64,000 nucleotides of DNA from an uncultured Pelagibacteraceae bacterium (GCA_902579115.1 CACHFP010000005.1:25155-89154), one strand, 5' to 3'; numbered from the stretch's first letter, positions 9,415 to 18,343 are shown. Numbers and translations are program-made. The notes: generated by a model not told the origin, from the sequence alone.

Positions 9415-10677
9415 TCAATAACTATTAAGTTTAAAATCTAGATATAAGGCAGCAGTCCAAGAAAAATTTTTAGCACCCATTCCTAAACCCGATTTACAAC
9501 TGTAATATTCTCGAAATTTTTTTTTTTCGACCAAATTCAAGGTCTTTTTTCTTATTGTTTCTGCAAACTTCTTATCTTTATTTTTCAAACCTTGATATAA
9601 AATCCAATTACAATTAACCCACACTGGTCCTCTCCAGTAACGTTTTTCTTCAAATGATTTATGTTTAGAATTTATTGAAGGAAAAAGATATTTATTATTT
9701 TTTTTATATTCTTTTAAACTTTTTATTAATGATCTATTAATTGAATTATTATTTAAATCAGCAAATAGCATAAAAAAATTAGTAATTGAAGGTATATCTA
9801 CTATACTATTATTTCTTATATCTTTATTCTTAAATGTCTTTTTTTTTGAATTAAATAATTTTATAAGCTTACTCTCATTTAAAAGAATATATTTTTTTAT
9901 GGAAGAATTTCTTTTATCTATACATCTAAGTAAAAAATCCATGTCTTTCAATGCTTTTAGAAAAAGCGAATTAAAACCAACATCTACAACATTAAATTTT
10001 GATTTGAAGTAAAGTTTTTTTGGATCATAATTCATTTCTTTTAAATGATTTTTAATAGTTACATATCTATCATAATCAATTTTCAAAGGTCTTTGGCTTT
10101 GGTTTACAATTTTATTATCCTTTCTCTTATAATTAAGATTTAATTCAGTTTTGATCTTACTCATCGGCTTGTCCCATAAAGGAGAATTATCATAACCACT
10201 TTCCCATGGGTGAAGTATGGAAATTAAACCAGTACGTTTAGGATCTCTGTATTTAATAAACCATTCTAAACATTTTTTAATCTTCAAAATTAAAGGCTGG
10301 TATTTTTTTATTTCTTTTTTTGAAAACTTTTGTCTCTCAATTATCATCCTTAAAATACTTGCTAAGATCGGTGGTTGAGTTATTCCAGATGAGGAAACTT
10401 TTTTACCGCAATTCCAAGCTTTATAGTTAGGAGTATAATTTATATCTTTAATATGAAAAAGAATGTGTGGTATCATTCCGTCATCCCATTGTCCTGAAAT
10501 CAGAGTTTCAAGTTCTTTAAATGAATAGTCTAAATTGAAATTAGAATATCCTAATGCAATAAAAGCTGAGTCCCAATTCCATTGTGCTGGATAAAGTTTA
10601 GTATTAGTGGGTAAAGTATAATTTAATCTTCTGTTATTTATTAAGGTTCTCTTTGCTTCTTTAATTAAGCTATTCAT
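9415..10677 (-). CDS. GH63-like glycoside hydrolase, cytoplasmic
   Basis: Putative (alpha/alpha)6-barrel hydrolase of the GH63/mannosylglycerate-hydrolase kind. Seen in the 420 aa: WNWDSAF at 33-38, the acidic motif WESGYDNSPLWD at 158-169 that matches the catalytic-acid segment of the family, RYWRGPVW at about 346-353, and REYYSCKSGLGMG with Glu 390 as probable base. There is no signal peptide, so it should act on an imported substrate. It is the last gene of a sugar ABC operon, its ATG overlapping the permease stop. Family members cleave mannosylglycerate, glucosylglycerate or glucosylglycerol; which applies here cannot be decided. Trehalase-like activity is an alternative. Confidence 0.8.
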   Translation of the reverse strand: MNSLIKEAKRTLINNRRLNYTLPTNTKLYPAQWNWDSAFIALGYSNFNLDYSFKELETLISGQWDDGMIPHILFHIKDINYTPNYKAWNCGKKVSSSGITQPPILASILRMIIERQKFSKKEIKKYQPLILKIKKCLEWFIKYRDPKRTGLISILHPWESGYDNSPLWDKPMSKIKTELNLNYKRKDNKIVNQSQRPLKIDYDRYVTIKNHLKEMNYDPKKLYFKSKFNVVDVGFNSLFLKALKDMDFLLRCIDKRNSSIKKYILLNESKLIKLFNSKKKTFKNKDIRNNSIVDIPSITNFFMLFADLNNNSINRSLIKSLKEYKKNNKYLFPSINSKHKSFEEKRYWRGPVWVNCNWILYQGLKNKDKKFAETIRKKTLNLVEKKKFREYYSCKSGLGMGAKNFSWTAALYLDFKLNSY

Positions 10678-11870
10678 TATCCTTTAACACTTCCAGCAGT
10701 TAAACCGCTTACTAAATATTTTTCAAAATATATGAAAATTAAAAGTATTGGTAAAGTAACTACCACAGATCCAGCCATTAGATATTGCCGAGGTGTTTCG
10801 GCATCACCAGTTAAATGATTTATTGCTCTAGATAATGTAAATGTTTTTGGATTATCCAAAAACATAAGAGAAAATAAAAATTCATTCCAAGCTATCATAA
10901 ATACATATAACGATACTGAAGCGATAGCAGGTAAACTAAGAGGAATTATTATTTTAATTATTATTCCAAACCAATTTTGTCCATCTATAAGTCCCGCCTC
11001 TTCAATTTCTTTAGGTATGCTTTTAAAGTACCCCTGAAGCATATAAATGGCTACTGGTAAAGTGGTTGCTGTGTAAACTATTAGTAGGCCTTCCACGGAA
11101 TTCCTCAAACCTAGTTGACTAAAAACAGTGTATAAGGGAATTACTAATACTATTGCTGGAAACATATAAATTATTAATATTGATGTTGAAAGAAAGGTCT
11201 TACCAAAGAAATTCAATCTTGCAACAGCGTACGCTGCAGGGATAGCAAATAATAGGGTGATTAAAACAGTTCCAACTGATACATACGAGCTTGTAAGAAT
11301 ATATCTGCCAAAATCATATGTTTTGAAAATGACAAAGTAAGATTTGAATATCTCAAAAATATTTTTTGAAAAATCAATACTTAGATCAATCGGGTTAATT
11401 AATAAAGATGCTTGCGTTTTAAAGCTAGTAACAAACATTATGTAAAATGGAAACAATATAACTAATGCAAAAAATACTATTGCAAATAAAGATAAAAACT
11501 CAAACACAATTTTTTCAGATATAAAATCCTGATTTAAATATTTTAAATCGTATTTTTTCAATTTATTTGTAAAAAATAAAATTAGTAAAAAAATACCTAC
11601 TGAAAACCACACAGGGGAGTTTTCGTTTAAAAACGTATATAAAATTGTAAATGATAAGGATAATATAAAAATTTTTAAGTTATGATTAAACTTTTTTCCA
11701 ATAAGCACACAAATTGTAACTAATCCGAGTGATAATGATAAATTTAGATTAAAGTTAAGACTAGTAAAACTTAAACCTTGCAAAGTTGCCATAATTTTCC
11801 ATATGCAAATAACTACTGCAAGAAAAATTGATGATGCAAGTAAAGTTATTATTAAAGATTTAAATTTCAT
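10677..11870 (-). CDS. Sugar ABC transporter permease, MalG type
   Basis: Inner-membrane permease of a carbohydrate (CUT1) ABC importer. The C-terminal about 280 residues form the BPD_transp_1 domain with the EAA loop EEAGLIDGQNWFGIIIKIIIP that docks the ATPase. An N-terminal extension of about 120 residues with several extra hydrophobic segments makes it 397 aa against the usual 270-300. The ATG at 11870 is preferred because AAGAAGG lies just upstream; an in-frame TTG at 11885 would add five residues. It overlaps the upstream permease by 11 bases and the downstream hydrolase start, so the three are one operon. Substrate unknown. Confidence 0.88.
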   Translation of the reverse strand: MKFKSLIITLLASSIFLAVVICIWKIMATLQGLSFTSLNFNLNLSLSLGLVTICVLIGKKFNHNLKIFILSLSFTILYTFLNENSPVWFSVGIFLLILFFTNKLKKYDLKYLNQDFISEKIVFEFLSLFAIVFFALVILFPFYIMFVTSFKTQASLLINPIDLSIDFSKNIFEIFKSYFVIFKTYDFGRYILTSSYVSVGTVLITLLFAIPAAYAVARLNFFGKTFLSTSILIIYMFPAIVLVIPLYTVFSQLGLRNSVEGLLIVYTATTLPVAIYMLQGYFKSIPKEIEEAGLIDGQNWFGIIIKIIIPLSLPAIASVSLYVFMIAWNEFLFSLMFLDNPKTFTLSRAINHLTGDAETPRQYLMAGSVVVTLPILLIFIYFEKYLVSGLTAGSVKG

Positions 11871-13119
11871 TCGCCTTCTTTCCAATTAATTTAAAATAAA
11901 TTATCATAAAAGCTATTAATAATAATACGATGACTATCGAAACTGCTGAACCCATACCAATATTTGATACTGCAAATCCTTGTTGATACACACTTATTGG
12001 TAATGTCAAAGTGCCCGAAGCGCCGCCGGTTAACAAAAATATATCTTCAAATTTATTGAAGTTCCAAATAAATCTAATCATGAATAAAATTGATAAAATT
12101 GCTGTAATTTGTGGAAGAGTGATATAAAAAAATTTTCTAAATGGCCCAGCACCGTCAACATCCGCAGCCTCATAAAGATCTCTAGGAATAGCTTGCAATC
12201 TAGCTAATATAAATAAAAAAGCTAAAGGAAAATATCGCCAAATCTCAAAAAATATAACTGTGGTCAAGGCTAATCTAAGTTTCAACTCAAATCCTAAAAT
12301 ATTAACGATTAAATACTTTTGTCCAAGTAAATTTATAGGTTTTTCAATGACTCCGTAATTAACAAGAAGAGAATTTATAGTTCCGCTATTAGGATCTAAG
12401 AGTAAAGTCCAGGTATAAGCCAAAGCAACCACTGGTCCTACATAAGGAAAGAGTAATATACTTCGCATAAAAGTTCTTCCATAAAATTTTTGGTTTACAA
12501 GTTGAGCAGCAAAGATGCCAAGTAAAATAGCTCCAAGTGTTCCAAAAAAAGTAAAGTAAAAAGTCGTCATTAAAAGCTCAAAAAAATTATTATTAATGAA
12601 TACATTTTTAAAATTTTTGAGAGTAAAATCTTTTGTCAATAAGATATTATTTGATCTTCCATTTAAATTTGGTTTACTAGATTTTAAGTCTTTACTATTA
12701 ATAGCATTATTATTTACGTCTTGTACTAAAATTTCAAAATTTTCACGATAGCCTGCCTCCCAATCTCCAAAAAAACATTTAACTTTTTGTGACTTGAATT
12801 CACATCTTTTATCCAAATTAATTGGATCAATATTTTTAGGAAATTTATCTGAAAATCTAACTTCTCTAATATCTTGGATTAGAGAACTATTTCTTAATTT
12901 ATAGATAATTTTTAACTCAGAATTACTATCTTGAATATTTTTTACAATTTTTTTTGCCCTAGGCTCGGGAATTCTTATATCTTTAAGTCCAACTTCTTTG
13001 AAACTAATCCAGACGTTTGCAAAAATTGGAAATAAAATTATTGCAAATACCAGGCATACAGCAGGTAAAAGGAGTGCATATGCAGTCCTTTTTTCTATTT
13101 TTGATAATGTGGAACTCAT
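11860..13119 (-). CDS. Sugar ABC transporter permease, MalF type
   Basis: First permease of the CUT1 importer. TM1 lies at about residues 15-38, followed by a soluble insertion of about 130 residues (40-170) before the next membrane segments, resembling the periplasmic P2 loop of MalF that contacts the binding protein. The transport domain has the EAA loop EAADVDGAGPFRKFFYITLPQ. 419 aa. Its ATG directly abuts a 16-bp perfect hairpin that fills most of the 47-base gap after the binding-protein gene, so translation or transcript level may be lower than for that gene. A glycoside or disaccharide substrate is inferred from the hydrolase in the operon. Confidence 0.88.
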   Translation of the reverse strand: MSSTLSKIEKRTAYALLLPAVCLVFAIILFPIFANVWISFKEVGLKDIRIPEPRAKKIVKNIQDSNSELKIIYKLRNSSLIQDIREVRFSDKFPKNIDPINLDKRCEFKSQKVKCFFGDWEAGYRENFEILVQDVNNNAINSKDLKSSKPNLNGRSNNILLTKDFTLKNFKNVFINNNFFELLMTTFYFTFFGTLGAILLGIFAAQLVNQKFYGRTFMRSILLFPYVGPVVALAYTWTLLLDPNSGTINSLLVNYGVIEKPINLLGQKYLIVNILGFELKLRLALTTVIFFEIWRYFPLAFLFILARLQAIPRDLYEAADVDGAGPFRKFFYITLPQITAILSILFMIRFIWNFNKFEDIFLLTGGASGTLTLPISVYQQGFAVSNIGMGSAVSIVIVLLLIAFMIIYFKLIGKKANEI

Positions 13120-13154
13120 TTAAAAGCGGATAATAACCTATTATCCGCTTTTAA
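13120..13154 (-). promoter_or_regulatory. Perfect 16-bp hairpin between binding-protein and permease genes
   Basis: A perfect inverted repeat with arms 13120-13135 and 13139-13154 and a three-base loop. In the leftward transcript it lies 12 bases after the binding-protein stop and ends exactly at the permease ATG, so it covers the usual ribosome-binding position. Only four U follow the GC core, so it is more likely an mRNA-stabilising or translation-damping structure, or a leaky attenuator, than a full terminator. Confidence 0.75.
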
Positions 13155-13166
13155 GAAATAAATTTG

Positions 13167-14489
13167 CTAGAATTTTGCTAATTCTGCGTTAATTTTTTTA
13201 ACCGCTTCATCAACAGTTATTTGGTCATCAATGTATTCTCTTGTAATTCTATTTAAGAATTGAGCATTGATTATTTTTGATGCTCTTGAAAGTTCACCTT
13301 CTTTTACACCCCATCTATTTGCGGTATCTAATCCTGCAACAATGTTATTTATTACATCAGGTGAATAAAGTTCGGTTAATGGTTTTTTTCTATCTACACC
13401 AACTGGTAATTTACTCCAAGCTTTTGTAAACGCAGCAGGATCTGAAGAATTTCCTCTTCTTACTGGAAATTTACCCTCAGGAGCGATTGCTAAAGTGCTT
13501 GTGTATCCTTCGTCCATAGAATACTCAACAAACTTTTTTGCTTCATCAGTATCTGCATCAGCTGTAATACCAAAATATCTTACATCTGCCCATGCAGCAC
13601 CTTTCTTATTATTTGGTCCACTAAAATTTGTTATGAAACCAGTTTTAGAAGCAAGTTCAGGTGATGTTGGATCGCTGTTTATTGTTGGTGGAGCTGAATC
13701 TCTTAGTCCAGCTAATTCATCCATTATAAACGGTGACCAAATTATCATTGGCGTTTTACCAGCAAAGTATAACTCTCTAGATTGTTTCCAGAATAATTCT
13801 CCTGGAGGACTCGCTTTAGCTATAACTTTATAAAACTCTAAAGAGTTTTTAAGAGCTTTTCCTTGTTTTTTTGTTCCACCCTTTTTAACAAAGTTAACAC
13901 CATTTGCTAAAAGAACATGTTCAAGAACTTGGCTCATAAAGTTTTCATCAGTTTTAGTTGCAGCTACAAATCCAAACATGTCTCCACCTGAAAGAACTTT
14001 TACAGCTTTTGTAATATTTTCATAACTAGTCGGTGGTTCAAGACCTGCTTGTTTGAACAAGTCTTTTCTATAAACTACCATTTGTGTCCAACCGTCAACT
14101 GGCACAGCAGCAATTTTTCCACCTTTCTTTGCCATGTTTAATGCTCCCGGAGCAAAAGTTTTCTTTCCTAAACTTTTAATAACATCATTATTAGCATTTA
14201 CATCAAGTATACCTGCTTCAGCCCAAGGTAAGACATATTGAAGTGTGTGATAGATCACGTCAGGAAGATTACCTGCGGCTGCGGCTGCGGTAGCTCTAGA
14301 ACCTAAATCTTTTTCTTCTACCGGTATGACTTCAACTTTAATACCTGTCTTGGATTCAAATGATTTAGCCATTTCCATTTGTTTTTCCATTCTTGCTGGT
14401 TGAACCTCAGTAGTCCAAAAAGTTATATCGGCAAAACTATTAGACGTCAGTAAAGTTAAAGCAAAAATGAATGTTAATATTTTTTTCAT
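13167..14489 (-). CDS. Sugar ABC transporter substrate-binding protein
   Basis: Periplasmic solute-binding protein (SBP_bac_1, cluster B/CUT1 family), 440 aa. Signal peptide MKKILTFIFALTLLTSNSFA with a probable cut before DITFWTTEVQ. The mature start FWTTE and the AKSFESKTGIKVEVIPV segment are typical of sugar-binding proteins. Codon use is notably less AT-rich than neighbours and a strong AGGAGGAAAG ribosome-binding site precedes the ATG, both signs of high expression. It is the first gene of the leftward operon with two permeases and the GH63-like hydrolase; the ATPase is transcribed divergently from the 118-base gap. Ligand probably a sugar or sugar glycoside; not determinable here. Confidence 0.9.
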   Translation of the reverse strand: MKKILTFIFALTLLTSNSFADITFWTTEVQPARMEKQMEMAKSFESKTGIKVEVIPVEEKDLGSRATAAAAAGNLPDVIYHTLQYVLPWAEAGILDVNANNDVIKSLGKKTFAPGALNMAKKGGKIAAVPVDGWTQMVVYRKDLFKQAGLEPPTSYENITKAVKVLSGGDMFGFVAATKTDENFMSQVLEHVLLANGVNFVKKGGTKKQGKALKNSLEFYKVIAKASPPGELFWKQSRELYFAGKTPMIIWSPFIMDELAGLRDSAPPTINSDPTSPELASKTGFITNFSGPNNKKGAAWADVRYFGITADADTDEAKKFVEYSMDEGYTSTLAIAPEGKFPVRRGNSSDPAAFTKAWSKLPVGVDRKKPLTELYSPDVINNIVAGLDTANRWGVKEGELSRASKIINAQFLNRITREYIDDQITVDEAVKKINAELAKF

Positions 14490-14607
14490 CTTTCCTCCTA
14501 TTAATTATTTAAATAATGATTTAAGTTTAACAAGATGGATAAAAATCTTCCATGATAAAATGCATAGGAGATTTGATAAAATTAGAAAATTTGGAATTTA
14601 TTAAAAA

Positions 14608-15663
14608 ATGGCCTTTTTAAAATTTGAAGATATAGATAAATCTTTTGGAGAAAACAATGTAATTAGTAAATTTAACCTAGAGGTTGAAAAAGGGAAATTT
14701 ATAGTATTGTTGGGTCCATCTGGTTGCGGAAAATCTACACTACTAAGAATGATAGCCGGGTTGGAAAAAATTGATTACGGGAATATTCTTTTAGAAAATA
14801 ATCTTTTAAATAATTTATTGCCTTCAAAAAGACAAATCGCAATGGTTTTCCAGTCTTACGCCTTATATCCCCATATGAATGTTTTTCAAAACATCTCTTT
14901 TGGGTTAAAATCTGAAAAAATTTCAAAAAATCAAATAAAAGAGAAAGTAATTGAGGCTGCAAAAATCTTAAAAATTGAAGACCTTTTGGATCGAAGGCCA
15001 AAGGAATTATCGGGCGGACAAAGACAAAGAGTTGCTATTGGTAGGGCAATTACAAGAAATCCTAAATTATTTTTATTTGATGAACCTCTTTCAAATCTTG
15101 ATGCAGCTTTAAGATCAGAAATGAGAGTTGAAATTTCCAAATTACACAAAAAATTAAAAAGCAATATCGTTTATGTAACCCACGATCAAGTTGAAGCAAT
15201 GACTTTAGCAGACAAAATTGTAATCATGAATAAAGGTAATATTGAACAATTTGATACTCCAGAAGATATTTATACTGAGCCAAAAAACATTTTTGTAGCA
15301 GAATTTATTGGTAATCCAAAAATGAATATTTTTAAAATCAAAAGCAATGATATTATTGATAATAACACATTTAACTTATTTGGTAAGAAAATCGTATTTG
15401 AAAACCTAAACATTAAGAATGACTTTTTCATTGGGATAAGACCGGAGGATATCTCTTTAGAAAATAAAGGTGAAATTACATTTGAAATTACTTTAGATCT
15501 CATTGAAAATTTAGGTTCAGAGAAAATACTTTACTCACATGTAAATGGTAAAGAAATTAGAATAAAAAGCTCTAAAAATATAAAAGATAAGAATATTACA
15601 ATTTACTTACCAAAAAATAAGATATATTTATTCGATAACAATAAAAATAGATTGAAAAGGTGA
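14608..15663 (+). CDS. Sugar ABC transporter ATP-binding protein (MalK/UgpC type)
   Basis: ATPase subunit for the CUT1 importer. 351 aa: the nucleotide-binding domain (about 1-235) has Walker A GPSGCGKST, Q-loop FQSYALYPHMN, signature LSGGQRQR, Walker B LFLFDEPLSNLD and switch VTHDQVEA, all canonical; the C-terminal TOBE domain contains GIRPEDISLEN, as in MalK/UgpC. It is divergent from the binding-protein gene and likely shares its promoter region. A MalK-type ATPase can serve several importers, but the remaining systems in this window carry their own ATPases. Confidence 0.92.
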   Translation: MAFLKFEDIDKSFGENNVISKFNLEVEKGKFIVLLGPSGCGKSTLLRMIAGLEKIDYGNILLENNLLNNLLPSKRQIAMVFQSYALYPHMNVFQNISFGLKSEKISKNQIKEKVIEAAKILKIEDLLDRRPKELSGGQRQRVAIGRAITRNPKLFLFDEPLSNLDAALRSEMRVEISKLHKKLKSNIVYVTHDQVEAMTLADKIVIMNKGNIEQFDTPEDIYTEPKNIFVAEFIGNPKMNIFKIKSNDIIDNNTFNLFGKKIVFENLNIKNDFFIGIRPEDISLENKGEITFEITLDLIENLGSEKILYSHVNGKEIRIKSSKNIKDKNITIYLPKNKIYLFDNNKNRLKR

Positions 15664-15690
15664 TACCTTAAATATTTTTATCTAAAAAAT

Positions 15691-15764
15691 GGCCACGTGG
15701 CGGAATGGTTACGCGGAGGATTGCAAATCCTTTTATCCCAGTTCGATTCTGGGCGTGGCCTCCA
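15691..15764 (+). tRNA. tRNA-Cys (GCA)
   Basis: Folds as a cloverleaf with a 7-bp acceptor stem (GGCCACG/CGTGGCC), anticodon loop TTGCAAA giving anticodon GCA, T-loop GTTCGATTC, discriminator U73 as required for tRNA-Cys, and encoded CCA at 15762-15764. It lies 27 bases after the sugar ATPase gene. Confidence 0.96.
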
Positions 15765-15799
15765 CAAAAAGCAAATTATTAACAAAAAATACTTTAAAA

Positions 15800-16735
15800 T
15801 TAGTAACCAGCTACCTTAAAGAAGATTTTCATATTTTCAATTTGTTCGCTCAATGTACAAAAAAGAGAGGTGTCTTTTTCGATAAAATTTTTTGTTTGTT
15901 TATAAAGTCCTGGTTTAAAGTTCTTATCAATTTTATTTTGAAATTTAATATTTTTAATTTTTGTGCTTCCAAATTGAATTACTTTTAATTGTTCTAAAGG
16001 TTTTAAAATAAAACGTCTCTTTGCAGTCATCAGTTCTAAACCCCACGAACCTGGAGATTCCCAATCGGAAAGATAAGAAAACATTACTCCCTTTCTAGTA
16101 ATGCCTGACCCACAAAATCTTGCTGAAGTAGGATGCCAGTTAAATCTTCCTTTATGCCAACATTTCCAATATTTAGGTTTTGAACTTAAATGAAATGCTA
16201 AATCGATAACGTGTGAGTTAGCAATAAGCCAACGTTCTCTGACTTTACGTGGTCTAGTATATGGCTTTACTCTATTTATTATTTCAGTAAATTCAAAATT
16301 CATACTTAGGATTCCACCATCTTTATTAATCAACTTTTTCATGTGATTAACCGAACTATAGAAACGTCTGTTGTATGCAACATAAACTTGAGATTTATTT
16401 ATTCTTGCAAAACTTTCAAGATATTTAATTTGATTTAAATTAATTGATCCCGGCTTTTCTAAAAGAATTCTTTTTGTGCCTGCTTTAATTAGATTTTTTG
16501 TTGTATCAAATAGTTCCTCAACTCCAACTGTAACTATTGCTGTATGAGGAAATGATTTCTTCAGATGAAGGTTAAGGCCTCCTACCTTTACCTTATGTCT
16601 GGTAGCTTTGTAAAAAGATTTTGCTGTACTTTCGCCTCTACCAATTACCTCTACAGGTTGTTTAAGAGCTTTTAATACTTTAAAATAATTCTGGGAAATT
16701 ACACTTGCTCCAATTAACCAAATTTTAGATTTCAT
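15800..16735 (-). CDS. Gfo/Idh/MocA-family oxidoreductase
   Basis: NAD(P)-dependent sugar or cyclitol dehydrogenase-like protein, 311 aa. The N-terminus KIWLIGASVISQNYFKVL is a Rossmann nucleotide-binding segment; ILLEKPGSINL contains the EKP motif of the family; NSHVIDLAFHL supplies the later conserved His and Asp. The substrate is unknown; such genes are often part of surface-sugar synthesis. Its ATG overlaps the stop of a second family member, so the two are one operon, possibly forming a heteromer or catalysing successive steps. The 3' end stops 36 bases from tRNA-Cys. Some adjacent segments are less AT-rich than the neighbours. Confidence 0.82.
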   Translation of the reverse strand: MKSKIWLIGASVISQNYFKVLKALKQPVEVIGRGESTAKSFYKATRHKVKVGGLNLHLKKSFPHTAIVTVGVEELFDTTKNLIKAGTKRILLEKPGSINLNQIKYLESFARINKSQVYVAYNRRFYSSVNHMKKLINKDGGILSMNFEFTEIINRVKPYTRPRKVRERWLIANSHVIDLAFHLSSKPKYWKCWHKGRFNWHPTSARFCGSGITRKGVMFSYLSDWESPGSWGLELMTAKRRFILKPLEQLKVIQFGSTKIKNIKFQNKIDKNFKPGLYKQTKNFIEKDTSLFCTLSEQIENMKIFFKVAGY

Positions 16736-17685
16736 GTTATCGGTACCAATATATCTTTCTTGTTAAACGATTTGTTCCAATGTTCTAGCATAGATTTCAA
16801 AAAAATTGCATGAAGTTGTGATGAATTGCTTAAAGTAGGCAATTTACTAGTACCATGATTTAAAATTTTTGTAATAATTGGTCCGCTCATATCACTTTGT
16901 AATTCTTGATGACCCTCTATCCTTTCTCCATTCGAAAATATAGCGATTCCCTTTTTTTCATAAATATTGCAAGAGTCATTATTAAGAAATTTTAATTGTA
17001 ATATGTTTTCTTCTTCATTTTTTAAAGATTGTAAGATCAGTTCTGTTCCTTTAGAAAATTTAGCTTTTATTTTACCAGTCAACTCGTAATATCCTTTTCT
17101 TTTACTAGGAAACCAATCTTTGCTTAATTCTTTTGTATCAATTGTAGTTAAAGACTCATTCGTCCAATAAGAAACTAGATCTAAGTAGTGTATGGCATTA
17201 CAAGCTAAACCCCATAAACCACCTTTCTTAATTATTTCTACAGGTTTATCAGGAAATTTTGATTGAATATCTATATACCATTTCATCTGACGCTTTGGAG
17301 TATTTACAAAAACACTTTTTGCATTTGCAGTTGCATTTTTTATTGTCTCTAATTCACCAATCGATTGAGCTAAAATTTTTTCTAAAATCCAATATTTAAT
17401 TTTTACTTTTGAAGCAACTTGATAAACTAGCGAAGCTCGATTTTTTGAGGAAGTCGCAACTATAGCTAAATCGTAATTATTGATTTTCTCTGGCAACGAT
17501 TTTTGCCAGCTAATCTTATGATTAGATTGAAATCCGTTATTTTCCTCCCATTTTTTTTTAGCAAGTCTCAAAGATATTTCTGATGTATCCACCACAATAA
17601 TATTATAATTAAAATTTTCTTTAATAATGGATTGAAGGTATCTGGATCCTAACTGTCCAGCTCCAATTAAAAGTAAATTCTTCAC
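16732..17685 (-). CDS. Second Gfo/Idh/MocA-family oxidoreductase
   Basis: Paralogous oxidoreductase of about 317 aa. Rossmann start MKNLLLIGAGQLGSRYLQS; the EKP position reads WILEKILAQS, with Pro replaced by Ile; NAIHYLDLVSYW carries the conserved His/Asp pair. A GTG at 17685 gives the expected N-terminus; an in-frame TTG at 17694 would add MII and has no better ribosome site. It is upstream of and overlaps the first oxidoreductase gene. Both lie between two tRNA genes, suggesting a small accessory cassette. Function not assignable beyond a probable sugar or sugar-acid dehydrogenase. Confidence 0.78.
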   Translation of the reverse strand: MKNLLLIGAGQLGSRYLQSIIKENFNYNIIVVDTSEISLRLAKKKWEENNGFQSNHKISWQKSLPEKINNYDLAIVATSSKNRASLVYQVASKVKIKYWILEKILAQSIGELETIKNATANAKSVFVNTPKRQMKWYIDIQSKFPDKPVEIIKKGGLWGLACNAIHYLDLVSYWTNESLTTIDTKELSKDWFPSKRKGYYELTGKIKAKFSKGTELILQSLKNEEENILQLKFLNNDSCNIYEKKGIAIFSNGERIEGHQELQSDMSGPIITKILNHGTSKLPTLSNSSQLHAIFLKSMLEHWNKSFNKKDILVPIT

Positions 17686-17859
17686 AATAATCAATTGATT
17701 TAGCTAAATTAAAATAACTATAATCTTATAAATTTTCAAAACAACTATTTTATCCGATTATTCTATTAAATTTTAATTAATTAAAAATTAACAAAATTTA
17801 GTTATGAGATTAAAATATTGGTTGTTTTATTTTACTAAAAAAAGTATGGTCCTTTTTAT

Positions 17860-17935
17860 TCCTCGGTAGCTCAGTTGGTAGAGCAGTTGACTGTTAATCA
17901 ATTGGTCGCAGGTTCGAGTCCTGCCCGAGGAGCCA
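17860..17935 (+). tRNA. tRNA-Asn (GTT)
   Basis: 76 bases with acceptor stem TCCTCGG/CCGAGGA, D-arm TAGCTCAGTTGGTAGAGCA, anticodon GTT in loop CTGTTAA, T-loop GGTTCGAGTCC and encoded CCA at 17933-17935. The stop codon of the convergent HTH gene begins two bases beyond it. Confidence 0.96.
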
Positions 17936-17936
17936 A

Positions 17937-18302
17937 TTAACCGACTTTTTCAAATTTAGCTGTGTTACTTAAAATTTGTAAAATTTTATCTTTTTGGGTT
18001 CTAGATAAAGATGAGAAAGTTCTGCTTAAAAAAGAATAATTTAAATCCTCGTTAATATTGTCGGATAAACTCGCATCTTTAAATTCTTTATAATCCTCAA
18101 AGAAATATATTATTGGAACTTTTAAAAATTGAGATAATTGCATAAGTCTATTTGAACTTACTCCGTTAGTTCCTTTTTCGTATTTTTGGATTTGCTGAAA
18201 TGTAACGTTAATGGCTTGTGCAACTTTTGTTTGAGTTAAGCCTAAAGATAATCTTCTCATTCTTAATTTTTTACCTAAGTGGATATTGAAATTTTCTTCC
18301 AT
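17937..18302 (-). CDS. Cro/CI-family helix-turn-helix transcriptional regulator
   Basis: DNA-binding regulator of 121 aa. The XRE-type HTH is at about residues 9-63: GKKLRMRRLSLGLTQTKVA, then INVTFQQIQKYEKGTNGVSS. The rest has a short helical tail with no recognised sensor domain; it resembles the single-domain HTH regulators widespread in alphaproteobacteria, where most are autoregulated or regulate development or phage functions. Targets unknown. It converges with tRNA-Asn with one base between. The 143 bases upstream contain an 8-bp inverted repeat and a T11G6 tract, candidates for its own operator. Confidence 0.88.
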   Translation of the reverse strand: MEENFNIHLGKKLRMRRLSLGLTQTKVAQAINVTFQQIQKYEKGTNGVSSNRLMQLSQFLKVPIIYFFEDYKEFKDASLSDNINEDLNYSFLSRTFSSLSRTQKDKILQILSNTAKFEKVG

Positions 18303-18343
18303 AGATCTCCCTAAATTTTAATAATAGAACCTCAAAATGAACA

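Noticed and set aside
13495..13833. 112-codon frame opposite the sugar-binding protein gene
   Set aside because: Shadow of a conserved, highly expressed gene; no ribosome site or family match.
15689..15988. Rightward frame running through tRNA-Cys
   Set aside because: Starts inside the tRNA and overlaps the oxidoreductase gene in antisense; not protein-like.
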